Shown here: piece by piece, positions 24,671 to 32,321 of the stretch
Layout of the letters: each line of letters starts with the position of its first letter
How positions within the stretch are numbered: the first letter of the stretch is position 1
Origin: UBA7703 sp034926785
Lineage (GTDB): Bacteria > Bacillota > Clostridia > Christensenellales > CAG-138
Length of the DNA: 64,000 nucleotides
Reading direction: 5' to 3'
Assembly: GCA_034926785.1 (NCBI GenBank)
Contig: JAYFQU010000020.1
Span: forward strand, 1-64,000
Translations under genes and position numbers: made by a program
Notes under the pieces: generated by a model
What the model saw: the letters and a program-made list of their open reading frames with translations, nothing else
Databases searched by the model: none
Told to the model about the DNA's origin: nothing

Positions 24671-24726
24671 TTGCCAAAGCCTGGTTGCCGCCGTATGATA
24701 GAGCTATCCTGCGGCGGTTATTTTTC
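24671..24726 (+). promoter_or_regulatory. promoter of moaC overlapped by a terminator-like hairpin
   Basis: TTGCCA (24671-24676), 17-base spacer, TATGAT (24694-24699). The -10 lies in the 5' arm and loop of a hairpin with stem CCGCCG/CGGCGG (inner GATAG/CTATC) followed by TTATTTTT, which would terminate readthrough from the MoeA genes. Termination of the upstream unit and initiation of the next are therefore superimposed. Confidence 0.6.
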
Positions 24727-24811
24727 ATAAACATATCGCATATGATCATGGCACCGATCAACAACCGCATAAAGGGACGACGATGTCAGCAGCGAAAGGA
24801 CGGCGCTTTCA

Positions 24812-25312
24812 ATGAGCGATGCGTTAACCCATTTGGACGAACGCGGAAAAGCGCGTATGGTAGACGTTTCCGAAAAGGACGTGACCCATCGCGTGGCGGT
24901 TGCGGAGAGCTTCGTTGCCATGCAGCCGGAGACGCTGAGCCTGATTGTCAGCGGAACGGCGGCAAAGGGAGATGTTTTCGCCACGGCGCGCATCGCCGGG
25001 ATTCTCGCGGCAAAGCGCACAAGCGAGCTTATCCCGCTCTGCCATCCGATCGCGCTGACCTCGGTCAAGATTGATATCATCCCCTGCCCGCCGGATCGAA
25101 TTCATATACGGGTGGAGGCGCACTGCGACGAGAAGACCGGTGTGGAGATGGAAGCGCTGACCGCCGCGAGCGTCGCCGCGCTGACCATCTACGACATGTG
25201 CAAAGCCGTTGACCGCGGCATGGAGATTCTCTGCACGCGGCTGGTCAAGAAGAGCGGCGGCAAGAGCGGATTGTTTGAACGGGAGCCGGGCGCGTGCGAA
25301 CCGCGCGCCTGA
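24812..25312 (+). CDS. moaC: cyclic pyranopterin monophosphate synthase
   Basis: 166 residues. Second step of molybdopterin synthesis: converts the MoaA product to cyclic pyranopterin monophosphate. Hallmarks: LTHLDERGKARMVDVSEK, the active-site PLCHPIALTSV, and GVEMEALTAASVAALTIYDMCKAVDR. A short C-terminal tail (EREPGACEPRA) runs into the next gene. Its stop overlaps the following MOSC-MoaA frame by 19 bases, so the two pathway enzymes are translationally coupled. Confidence 0.95.
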   Translation: MSDALTHLDERGKARMVDVSEKDVTHRVAVAESFVAMQPETLSLIVSGTAAKGDVFATARIAGILAAKRTSELIPLCHPIALTSVKIDIIPCPPDRIHIRVEAHCDEKTGVEMEALTAASVAALTIYDMCKAVDRGMEILCTRLVKKSGGKSGLFEREPGACEPRA

Positions 25313-26703
25313 CCATTGCGCCGGGGGGCGGGGCGCGCGTTGACGCGGAGTCCCTGTCGCTCTCGCCTGAGGCGGGGGTGGCGGGTGATCGGAGGAGCGC
25401 GAAGGATGGTTTGGTGAGCCTCCTGGCAAGCGAGGCGGAGGAATCTGCCCGTGGGATGGACGGTCTCTGCACGGGGCGATTTGAGGCGAATCTCGTTACG
25501 CACGGGCTGGATTACGCAGCCCTGCGCGTCGGGACTGGGCTGCGCGTCGGGGACTGCGAACTCACGGTGACCCGTGTCGGCAAGCGCTGCTACGAAGCTT
25601 GCCAGCGGATAAAACAGGACGAAACATGCCCGCTTCCAAGCAACTGCGCGTTTGCGCGCGTGGTACGCGGCGGTGTGATCCATACAAACGACGAAATTGC
25701 CTGGTGCGGCGGAGAGCCGCGTTCAAGGAAACGCAGGACCGATAGGAGCCGGATGAACGACCGTTTTGGAAGAACCATCACATACCTTCGCCTCTCGCTG
25801 ACGGAGCGCTGCACCCTAAAGTGCGCTTACTGTCGCGCGGGAGAGGGGGACTGTCCGAAAAAGAGTGAGCTTGGGCGGGAGGAGTTCCTGCGCATTGTCC
25901 GCGCCTTTGTCCAAATCGGGGTGAACAAAGTGCGCCTCACGGGCGGGGAGCCGATGCTGCGGCGCGATCTTCTGGAGATCATCTCCGGCATCCGCGCCAT
26001 CGACGGCATCCGCGAGATTGTGATGACCACCAACGGGCAGCACCTGCCGGGCATGAGCGGCCGGCTCAAACAAGCGGGGCTCAGCCGCCTGAACATCAGC
26101 CTAGACTCGCTCAAGGCGGAGCGTTACGCCGAGATTACGGGCGGCGGTTCGCTCGAACGCGTGCTGACGGGCATCGAGGAGGCGGTCGCGGCGGGGTTCG
26201 CGCCTGTTAAGATCAATGTGGTGCTGTTGCGCGGGACAAATGACGACGAGATTGACGATTTTATTGCGCTGACCAAGGACCGTCCGGTCCAGGTGCGGTT
26301 CATCGAGTATATGCCGCTTGGGGAATCGGATCACGCGGAGGCGCGCGTCACGGGGGACGAGATACTTGCCTCGCATCCCACGATGATTCCGACGGAACCC
26401 GCGTATCCGGGGCAGCCCTCTCGGGATTATCGGCTGCCCGGGCATGCCGGGCGGGTGGGACTGATCAACCCCATGTCACACCGCTTTTGCGCGGACTGCA
26501 ACCGCGTGCGCGTGATGAGCGACGGAATGCTGCGCCCCTGTCTCGGCTCCAACGAGGAATTCTCGCTGAAAGACGCGCTGGAGGGCGGGGACGACGCCGC
26601 GCTGCTGGACGTAATTCAAACCGCAATCGAACAAAAACCGAAGACGCATTGCTTCGACGAGGGCTTTGCGGCGGAGAAGAACATGAGCCGAATCGGCGGG
26701 TGA
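25294..26703 (+). CDS. moaA: MOSC domain fused in frame to GTP 3',8-cyclase (MoaA)
   Basis: 469 residues in one frame. Residues ~5-140 are a MOSC domain (GVAGDRRSAKDG, LCTGRFEANLVTHGLDYAALRVGTGLRVGDCELTVTRVGKRCYEACQ), a family that binds sulfur/Mo cofactors. Residues ~154-469 are a full MoaA: radical-SAM cluster CTLKCAYC, RLTGGEPMLRRDLLEII, the second 4Fe-4S site in CADCNRVRVMSDGMLRPC, and the conserved GG C-terminus. The two are joined by a basic linker (GGEPRSRKRRTDRSR). AGGAG sits five bases before an in-frame ATG at 25753 that opens MoaA exactly (MNDRFGRTITYLRLSLT), so a 316-residue MoaA can also be made alone. GTG 25294 overlaps moaC. The fusion may be recent loss of a stop codon. Confidence 0.9.
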   Translation: MRTARLTIAPGGGARVDAESLSLSPEAGVAGDRRSAKDGLVSLLASEAEESARGMDGLCTGRFEANLVTHGLDYAALRVGTGLRVGDCELTVTRVGKRCYEACQRIKQDETCPLPSNCAFARVVRGGVIHTNDEIAWCGGEPRSRKRRTDRSRMNDRFGRTITYLRLSLTERCTLKCAYCRAGEGDCPKKSELGREEFLRIVRAFVQIGVNKVRLTGGEPMLRRDLLEIISGIRAIDGIREIVMTTNGQHLPGMSGRLKQAGLSRLNISLDSLKAERYAEITGGGSLERVLTGIEEAVAAGFAPVKINVVLLRGTNDDEIDDFIALTKDRPVQVRFIEYMPLGESDHAEARVTGDEILASHPTMIPTEPAYPGQPSRDYRLPGHAGRVGLINPMSHRFCADCNRVRVMSDGMLRPCLGSNEEFSLKDALEGGDDAALLDVIQTAIEQKPKTHCFDEGFAAEKNMSRIGG

Positions 26704-26736
26704 GCCGGGCGCTCGATCGTAAGAAATAAGCTCGGA

Positions 26737-26754
26737 ATTACCAAGCGTGGTAAT
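26737..26754. promoter_or_regulatory. small inverted repeat upstream of the second MOSC gene
   Basis: ATTACC (26737-26742), six-base gap, GGTAAT (26749-26754), 23 bases before the start codon. Could be an operator or a translational hairpin. Confidence 0.3.
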
Positions 26755-26777
26755 CTGATGACAGAAATGAGAAAACT

Positions 26778-27212
26778 ATGCCGACGATTACATCAATCAA
26801 TATCAGCCCGAAAAAAGGAACCTTTAAACAGCCGGTTCCGCAGGCGGAACTGCGAATTGACCACGGAATCGTGGGGGATGCGCATGCGGGCAACTGGCAC
26901 CGGCAGATCAGCCTGCTCGCCGAGGAGAGCATCGATAAGATGAAGGCACTGGGGCTGAACGACCTGACACCCGGAAAATTTGCGGAGAATATTACCACGC
27001 GTGGGATTGAACTCTTTACGCTCCCGGTCGGCACGGTGCTGCAGCTCGGCCCATGCCGCGTGGAGGTGACGCAGATTGGCAAGGAGTGCCATCAGCATTG
27101 CGAGATCTATAAAAAGGTAGGGCAATGCATCATGCCGCATGAGGGAATCTTTGTGAAGGTTCTCACGCCGGGGATCCTATCGGTTGGAGATGCAATCCGG
27201 ATTGAGCAATAA
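26778..27212 (+). CDS. stand-alone MOSC domain protein
   Basis: 144 residues, one MOSC domain: the opening ITSINISPKKGTFKQPV, HGIVGDAHAGNWHRQISLLAEESI, GKFAENITTRGIELFTLPVGTVLQLGPCRVEVTQIGKECHQHC, and PGILSVGDAI. The GK-x-C segment holds the conserved Cys thought to carry sulfur. Such single-domain proteins commonly sit in Mo cofactor operons and are proposed to act in sulfur delivery or metal-sulfur handling for the cofactor. No strong ribosome binding site. Lies 74 bases after moaA and before an R2-derived element. Confidence 0.88.
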   Translation: MPTITSINISPKKGTFKQPVPQAELRIDHGIVGDAHAGNWHRQISLLAEESIDKMKALGLNDLTPGKFAENITTRGIELFTLPVGTVLQLGPCRVEVTQIGKECHQHCEIYKKVGQCIMPHEGIFVKVLTPGILSVGDAIRIEQ

Positions 27213-27297
27213 CCCGGCGCAAAAGGTGAACGTGCGACGCCGAAATCGGCGGAGGAAGGATTCCGCTCGAACGACCCCCGCGCTTCCCTGATCAACA

Positions 27298-27374
27298 ATG
27301 CGGGCGAGCCCCGTTTCAGTCTGTCAAAAAACTCGTTTTTTGACGGTCTCATGCGGGCGAGCCCCGCTTTTTTT
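27298..27374. repeat. minimal R2 derivative between duplicated terminator hairpins
   Basis: ATGCGGGCGAGCCCCG is present at 27298-27313 and identically at 27351-27366; only the right copy runs into a T-tract (CTTTTTTTT). Between them are just 37 bases: CAGTCTGTCAAAAAA joined to TTTTTTGACGGTCTC, that is, the right and left ends of an R2 element with the ~160-bp interior missing. These ends form inverted repeats. The host terminator is that of the MOSC gene. Confidence 0.88.
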
Positions 27375-27447
27375 CATCAAAAAGGCATTGCAATTTTCAC
27401 GGAACGTGAATTTTCGTTTAAAAAAACAAGGATCGGAGGATATACCG

Positions 27448-27476
27448 TTGTTTTTTTGAAAAAATAATGGTATGAT
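27448..27476 (+). promoter_or_regulatory. promoter of the 27483 gene, implying a leaderless mRNA
   Basis: TTGTTT (27448-27453), 17-base spacer, TATGAT (27471-27476). Initiation about seven bases after the -10 would fall on the A of the ATG at 27483, and no ribosome binding site is seen. Confidence 0.5.
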
Positions 27477-27482
27477 GTTGCT

Positions 27483-28508
27483 ATGAAGCTCATCGACACC
27501 CAAAATGCCGCGGGACACGTACTCTGCCATGACCTCACGCGCATTGTTCCCGGGGAGTCCAAGGACGCGCAGTTCCGCAAAGGACATGTCGTCACCGAGG
27601 AGGATATCCCCATGCTGCTCTCGATGGGCAAGGACCACCTCTATGTTTGGGAGGTGGACGAAAACACCCTGCATGAGAATGAGGCCGCCGGGCGGCTGGC
27701 CGCGCTTTGCGAGAGCGCGCATATGTACCGCGGGGATGTTAAGGAAGGCAAGATTGAGCTCTTCGCCACCGAGGCGGGCGTATTCACCGTGGATGTGGGG
27801 CATCTGAACGCGCTCAACGACCTGCCGGATATCATGGTTGCCACACGGCATACGAATTCATCGGTGCATCCCGGTGACAAGCTTGGCGGCACGCGGATCA
27901 TTCCGCTGTTGATCGACCGGCGCCGGATTGAAGATGCGGAGGCGTTGGTCGGCCCAGAGCCGCTGATGCGGCTGCATCCCTTCCGTAAGGGACTCAAGGC
28001 GGGTATTGTGGTCACGGGCAACGAGGTGTTCCACGGGAGAATTACGGATAAGTTCACGCCTGTTGTGGAGAAAAAGCTCTCCGCATTTGGCGTGCCGATC
28101 ACGCAAAGGCGCGTCAGCGACGATCAGACGGCGAACATCATTCAGGCGATTGCCGAGGTGCGCGCTGCGGGCGTGGATCTCGTGCTCTGCACCGGCGGCA
28201 TGAGCGTGGACCCGGACGACCGCACACCTGCTGCGATTCGGGACAGCGGCGCGGAGATTGTCACCTATGGCGCGCCGGTGTTGCCGGGAGCGATGTTTCT
28301 CTTGGGTTATTATGCGGACGGCGTACCCGTAATGGGATTGCCGGGGTGCGTGATGTATTCCCGTGCGTCCATCTTCGACATTGTCCTGCCGAGGGTGATT
28401 GCGGGCATGAGGATTTTCCGGCGGGATTTAACGCGCCTAGGCAACGGCGGCCTTTGCCTGCAATGCGAAACCTGCACCTATCCCAACTGCGGGTTCGGCA
28501 AGGAGTAG
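27483..28508 (+). CDS. molybdopterin-binding MoeA/CinA-like protein
   Basis: 341 residues. The N-terminal part (to ~165) is MoeA-like, including MKLIDTQNAAGHVLCHDLTRIVPGESKDAQFRKGHVV and EEDIPMLLSMGKDHLYVWE. The C-terminal half is a MoCF-binding domain: GIVVTGNEVFHGRITDKFTPVVEKKL, LVLCTGGMSVDPDDRTPAAI, GAPVLPGAMFLLGYY, VPVMGLPGCVMYSRASIFDIVLPRV. The C-terminus ends in a Cys cluster (CLQCETCTYPNCGFGK) that could bind metal. Proteins of this type accompany molybdenum hydroxylases in anaerobes and probably act late in cofactor modification; exact role unknown. It is the third MoeA-type protein in the locus. Promoter placement suggests leaderless translation. Confidence 0.87.
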   Translation: MKLIDTQNAAGHVLCHDLTRIVPGESKDAQFRKGHVVTEEDIPMLLSMGKDHLYVWEVDENTLHENEAAGRLAALCESAHMYRGDVKEGKIELFATEAGVFTVDVGHLNALNDLPDIMVATRHTNSSVHPGDKLGGTRIIPLLIDRRRIEDAEALVGPEPLMRLHPFRKGLKAGIVVTGNEVFHGRITDKFTPVVEKKLSAFGVPITQRRVSDDQTANIIQAIAEVRAAGVDLVLCTGGMSVDPDDRTPAAIRDSGAEIVTYGAPVLPGAMFLLGYYADGVPVMGLPGCVMYSRASIFDIVLPRVIAGMRIFRRDLTRLGNGGLCLQCETCTYPNCGFGKE

Positions 28509-28621
28509 CCGGTTCATCTCAGCGGGGCAGATGAGTTTCGTCTTTCTTCGATGGTTTACGCAGATGTCCGGCCGGCGTCGCGTTCCATATATCAAAAACA
28601 GATAAAGAAGGAAAAAGACAG

Positions 28622-29533
28622 ATGAAAAAGTGGATTGCCCTGCTCAGCGCCATCCTGATGATGGCGATGCTAGGCGCATGCGCAGCGCCTGCCGCGCCCG
28701 CCGCAACCGAAGCACCCGCCGCAACCGAGGCGGCAACCGAAGCGCCCGCCGCCACGCCCGAGCCCACCGCGGCTCCGCTGGAGGCGGCAGAGGTGCAGCT
28801 CTTTATCGCCGCGAGTCTGGAAGGCGCGTTTAAGGAGATCATCCCTCTTTACAATGCGGCGCAGCCGAACGTAAAGATCACCTACAATGCGGACAGCTCC
28901 GGCACCCTGCTGACCCAGGTTCAGGAAGGCTTTGCCTGCGATGTTTTCTTCTCCGCCGCGGTCTCCCAGATCAAGACGCTGGAGGAAGAGGGATACATGA
29001 TCGCGGGTTCGCGCGTGGACCTGCTCGCCAACAAACTCGCGCTGATCACCTTGAAGGGTAGCGGTACCGCTGTGACCGGATTTGCCGATCTGGCGAAGGC
29101 CAAGAGCATCGCGCTGGCAGATGGCAGCGTCCCCGCGGGCAAATATACCCGTCAGCTGCTGATCGGTCTTGGCATACTGGACGGCGCGAAGGAAGCCAAG
29201 GATTACACCACGGCGGATGTCTCCGCTGCGCTGGGCGGCGTCGAGATCAACGAGTGCAGCAATGTCAGCAAGGTTAAGGAAGCGGTTAAGGAAGGCTCCA
29301 ACGAGGTTGGAACCGTATATTATTCCGACGCTTACTCCGTCAAGGACGACGTGGACATCCTCGAAGTTGCGGACACCAAGCTCACGGGGGATATCATCTA
29401 TCCCGTTTGTCGTGTGAACAATGCCGAAGCGACCGCCGCCGAGACGGCAGCCGCGGATGATTTCATCGCCTTCCTCCAGACGGACGCGGTGAAGGCCATC
29501 TTCGAAAACTATATGTTTCTGATTAACAAGTAA
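28622..29533 (+). CDS. modA: molybdate ABC transporter substrate-binding lipoprotein
   Basis: 303 residues. Signal peptide with lipobox (L)GAC, an Ala/Thr/Pro/Glu repeat linker (APAATEA units, residues ~25-55), then a ModA domain: LFIAASLEGAFKEIIPLYNA, ITYNADSSGTLLTQVQEGFACDVFFSAA, the KLALITLKG and ADGSVPAGKYTRQLL segments, and VGTVYYSDAY. ModA binds molybdate or tungstate outside the cell and delivers it to ModBC. The alternating linker looks slip-prone. AAGGAAAAAGACAG precedes the ATG. modB and modC follow, but an R2 element now separates modA from modB. Confidence 0.94.
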   Translation: MKKWIALLSAILMMAMLGACAAPAAPAATEAPAATEAATEAPAATPEPTAAPLEAAEVQLFIAASLEGAFKEIIPLYNAAQPNVKITYNADSSGTLLTQVQEGFACDVFFSAAVSQIKTLEEEGYMIAGSRVDLLANKLALITLKGSGTAVTGFADLAKAKSIALADGSVPAGKYTRQLLIGLGILDGAKEAKDYTTADVSAALGGVEINECSNVSKVKEAVKEGSNEVGTVYYSDAYSVKDDVDILEVADTKLTGDIIYPVCRVNNAEATAAETAAADDFIAFLQTDAVKAIFENYMFLINK

Positions 29534-29571
29534 TCCGCGAGTGATGCGGCAAAGAAACCAATGGGCCGAAG

Positions 29572-29606
29572 CACCCGCCGCCCTCTTACTTGGCGGCGGG
29601 TGTTTG
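29572..29606 (+). terminator. intrinsic terminator after modA
   Basis: Stem CACCCGCCGCC/GGCGGCGGGTG with a nine-base loop and TTT. It lies inside what would otherwise be the modABC operon. Confidence 0.75.
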
Positions 29607-29621
29607 GATGAAGGATAGGGA

Positions 29622-29818
29622 TTGAGGCCACCCCAAAACGAGTTTTTTGACGTGGCAACCGCTCGTTGCCTCTCGTCCTCCGGACTCCGAACGGCAAAGA
29701 GCGGCGAAGAAACCGGCCGATCCCGGGCAATCCGTCGCGTCGGCAAAGCCACCGCAGCCGGAACCGATGGGGTAAAGGCTGCGGCCCTTCACAATCCAGG
29801 GACTTTTTGGACAGACTG
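29622..29818. repeat. R2 element copy between modA and modB
   Basis: 197-bp R2 element: left end TTGAGGCCACCCCAAAACG, GTTTTTTGACG, a hairpin built on CGCTCGTTGCC/GGCAAAGAGCGG, a GGCAAAGCC hairpin, a stretch GGAACCGATGGGGTAAAGG, and right end GGGACTTTTTGGACAGACTG. It sits 16 bases after the modA terminator. Unlike other copies there is no recognisable second hairpin on the right, so the flanking duplication is absent or lost. Confidence 0.85.
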
Positions 29819-29884
29819 AGGGATTGTCCTTATCGTGTGTTAAGATAGGGCAAACGGCAGGTGAGCGGAAGGAGGCGGAGGCTT

Positions 29885-30589
29885 TTGCAAGAGGTATTGA
29901 CCATTCTTAAAACGCTGGATTACAGCCCGCTTTGGATTTCGCTCAAGACCGGGCTTGTCGCAACCGTGCTTTGCTTCTTTCTCGGCATCTGGACGGCGCG
30001 CAGCGTTATGTTCATGGGTAAGCGCACTAAGGCTTTTGTGGACGGGCTGCTGACGCTGCCGATGGTTCTGCCGCCGACGGTTGCGGGTTTCTTCCTATTA
30101 CTCATCTTTAGCCTCCGCAGGCCGATCGGCATGTTTCTCTACGACGAACTCTCCATCAAGGTGGTGCAGACATGGCTTGGCTGTGTGCTTGCGGCGAGCG
30201 TGATCGCGTTTCCGCTGATGTATCGTAATGCGCGCGCGGCGTTTGAGCAGGTGGATATCGAGCTCATCTATGCCGGGCGGACGCTCGGCATGAGCGAGAG
30301 AAGGATTTTCTGGCGCGTGGTGCTGCCCTCGGCGGGGCCGGGCGTGGTCAGCGGGACGATCCTCACCTTTGCCCGCGCACTCGGAGAATATGGCGCAACG
30401 AGCATGCTTGCGGGAAACATCGCGGGCAAGACGGGAACCATCTCCCAGCGCATCGCAATGGTGATTCAAAATGGAGACTATCTTACCGCCGGCATCTGGG
30501 TCGGCGTAATCCTCCTCATCTCCTTCGGCATCGTGGTTCTGATGAATCTTTTTGCCGACTCCAAACTCAAGAACATCAAAAAGTGGTAG
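29885..30589 (+). CDS. modB: molybdate ABC transporter permease
   Basis: 234 residues, about six membrane helices, with the EAA loop in YAGRTLGMSERRIFWRVVLPSAGPGVVSG, followed by TFARALGEYGATSMLAGNIAGKTGTISQRIA, which is characteristic of ModB. Inner-membrane channel for molybdate, working with ModA and ModC. The start is TTG at 29885: two GGAGG motifs (29871-29875 and 29877-29881) precede it and no ATG is placed to use them; the frame also opens from a GTG at 29861 but the ribosome binding site lies downstream of that. The unusual start and the R2 element upstream may both limit expression. Confidence 0.93.
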   Translation: MQEVLTILKTLDYSPLWISLKTGLVATVLCFFLGIWTARSVMFMGKRTKAFVDGLLTLPMVLPPTVAGFFLLLIFSLRRPIGMFLYDELSIKVVQTWLGCVLAASVIAFPLMYRNARAAFEQVDIELIYAGRTLGMSERRIFWRVVLPSAGPGVVSGTILTFARALGEYGATSMLAGNIAGKTGTISQRIAMVIQNGDYLTAGIWVGVILLISFGIVVLMNLFADSKLKNIKKW

Positions 30590-30648
30590 CCCGTCCGGGC
30601 GGCCGGACTGTTTTTGTTTGATATCATTCTTATGGAATCGGGGAAGTC

Positions 30649-31710
30649 ATGGCACTTTCGGTCAATATCGTCAAACGGCTCAAGGGATTTACGCTGAACG
30701 TCTCCTTTTCTGCGGAGGCGGGCGTGACCGCGCTGCTCGGCGCGAGCGGCAGCGGAAAGAGCATGACGCTGCGCTGCATCGCGGGGGTGGAGAAGCCCGA
30801 CGAGGGGAGCATCGTGCTCGACGGGCGCGTACTCTATGACTCCAATCAGAAGATCGATCTTCCGCCGCAGGCACGGAGGGTTGGCTATCTTTTTCAACGT
30901 TATGCGCTCTTCCCCGGCATGACGGTTGCGGAGAATATCGACGCGGGGCTCTCCCGCGAACGGTGCGCATCCGCGCGCAGGGAAAAGCGGGATCGCTGGA
31001 TCTCGCGGTTTCATCTGGAGGGGCTGGAGGGGCGGTATCCCCGGGAACTCTCCGGCGGGCAGATGCAGCGTGTCGCGCTGAGCCGCATGCTCGCGGGGGA
31101 GCCGGAGGCGATCCTGCTTGACGAACCCTTTGCCGCGCTGGACAGCCATCTGCGCTGGCAGATGGAGGGCGAGGTGAAGGAGACGCTTTCGCAGTTTTCC
31201 GGCGTGGCGCTGCTGGTTTCCCATGACCGCGGCGAGGTTTACCGCATGAGCGGGCAGGCCTGCGTGCTCCATGCGGGCGTAAACGAGCCGCTCAGGCGGA
31301 CGGCGTCGCTCTTTGAGCGGCCGCTGACGCTGCAGAGCGCACTGATCACCGGCTGTAAAAACTGTACGCCCGCCCGGTTGGAAGGCGCGGATCGAATCTT
31401 TGTGCCGGGCTGGAATGCGCTGCTTTTCTGCGAGCGAGCGGGGGAAAGGGATATCACGCACGCCGGCATCCGCGCGCACGATGTTTCGCCTTGTCAGGCG
31501 AGTGCGGAAAATGCGCTGCTCTGCCGCGTGGTGGACGCGGCGGAGGATGTATTCTCAAGCGTGCTGACGCTGCTGCCCGCGGGCGGGACGGCGACGATCC
31601 GCGCGGAGTTGGGCAAGGCGGAGGCAAAGGGGATTGCGGCGGGGAGCGAGGCATGGTTTTGCCTGCCCAAAAACGCGGTGATGCTGCTGAGCGAAATACG
31701 CCAAATCTGA
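30649..31710 (+). CDS. modC: molybdate ABC transporter ATP-binding protein
   Basis: 353 residues. ABC ATPase with Walker A LGASGSGKS, Q-loop FQRYALFPGM, signature LSGGQMQRVALSR, Walker B AILLDEPFAALD and switch His in LLVSHDRGE. The last ~130 residues (from about LITGCKNCTPARLEG) form a TOBE/Mop-like domain, where ModC proteins bind oxyanion for feedback control. Energises molybdate uptake through ModB. Follows modB by 59 bases. Confidence 0.95.
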   Translation: MALSVNIVKRLKGFTLNVSFSAEAGVTALLGASGSGKSMTLRCIAGVEKPDEGSIVLDGRVLYDSNQKIDLPPQARRVGYLFQRYALFPGMTVAENIDAGLSRERCASARREKRDRWISRFHLEGLEGRYPRELSGGQMQRVALSRMLAGEPEAILLDEPFAALDSHLRWQMEGEVKETLSQFSGVALLVSHDRGEVYRMSGQACVLHAGVNEPLRRTASLFERPLTLQSALITGCKNCTPARLEGADRIFVPGWNALLFCERAGERDITHAGIRAHDVSPCQASAENALLCRVVDAAEDVFSSVLTLLPAGGTATIRAELGKAEAKGIAAGSEAWFCLPKNAVMLLSEIRQI

Positions 31711-31761
31711 TATACTATTGCTGATCGAAATCGGTCGCAGGATCCAATGGAGGAGAAAGCT

Positions 31762-32268
31762 ATGTTCAAGGCATCCGTTATCACCGTCAGCGACAAGGGT
31801 TTTCGTGGGGAACGCGAGGACACGGCGGGGCCGCTTGCAGCCGAGTTGCTCAGAGAAGCGGGCTACGAAGTCCTGACTATCTCCATTGTGCCGGACGAAC
31901 AAGCGCAGATAGAGGCCGAACTGCGGCGGCACGCGGACGAGTTGGGGTCGAGTCTGATTCTCACGAGCGGCGGGACGGGATTCAGCAAACGGGACGTGAC
32001 GCCGGAGGCGACGCTTGCGGTCTGCGAGCGGCTCGCGCCCGGCATACCGGAGGCGATGCGCGCCTATTGCCTAACCATCACCAACCGCGCGATGCTTTCG
32101 CGCGCCGTGGCGGGGTTATATCATGATTCGCTGATTGTGAACCTGCCCGGCAGTCCGAAGGCGGTGCGGGAGAATCTCGAACCGGTGCTGCCCGCGCTGG
32201 AGCACGGGCTGCATATGCTCCTCGGCACCAAAAACGAGTGTGCGAGCGAGGCGAGGCCCTCCCGATAA
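31762..32268 (+). CDS. mogA: molybdopterin adenylyltransferase
   Basis: 168 residues of the MogA/MoaB fold: ASVITVSDKGFRGEREDTAGP, SLILTSGGTGFSKRDVTPEAT, IPEAMRAY, LYHDSLIVNLPGSPKAVRENL. It adenylylates molybdopterin before metal insertion by MoeA. GGAGGAGAAAGCT precedes the ATG at 31762; an in-frame ATG at 31747 overlaps that site. The EDTAGP and TGFSKRDVTPEAT motifs are the active-type signatures. Last gene of the Mo locus; no moaD, moaE or moeB is present in the window. Confidence 0.94.
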   Translation: MFKASVITVSDKGFRGEREDTAGPLAAELLREAGYEVLTISIVPDEQAQIEAELRRHADELGSSLILTSGGTGFSKRDVTPEATLAVCERLAPGIPEAMRAYCLTITNRAMLSRAVAGLYHDSLIVNLPGSPKAVRENLEPVLPALEHGLHMLLGTKNECASEARPSR

Positions 32269-32278
32269 AGACAAACAA

Positions 32279-32305
32279 AACGAGCGCCCTCCAGGGGCGC
32301 TCGTT
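32279..32305. terminator. bidirectional terminator between mogA and the DUF5684 gene
   Basis: Stem AACGAGCGCCC/GGGCGCTCGTT. The T-run is better on the minus strand (TTTTGTTTGTC), serving the gene at 32322. Confidence 0.75.
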
Positions 32306-32321
32306 GTACAATGACTTGCCT

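Noticed and set aside
25590..25814. Treating the MOSC-MoaA region as a sequencing frameshift
   Set aside because: Both domains are complete and in the same frame; there is no frame change to explain, only a missing stop codon.
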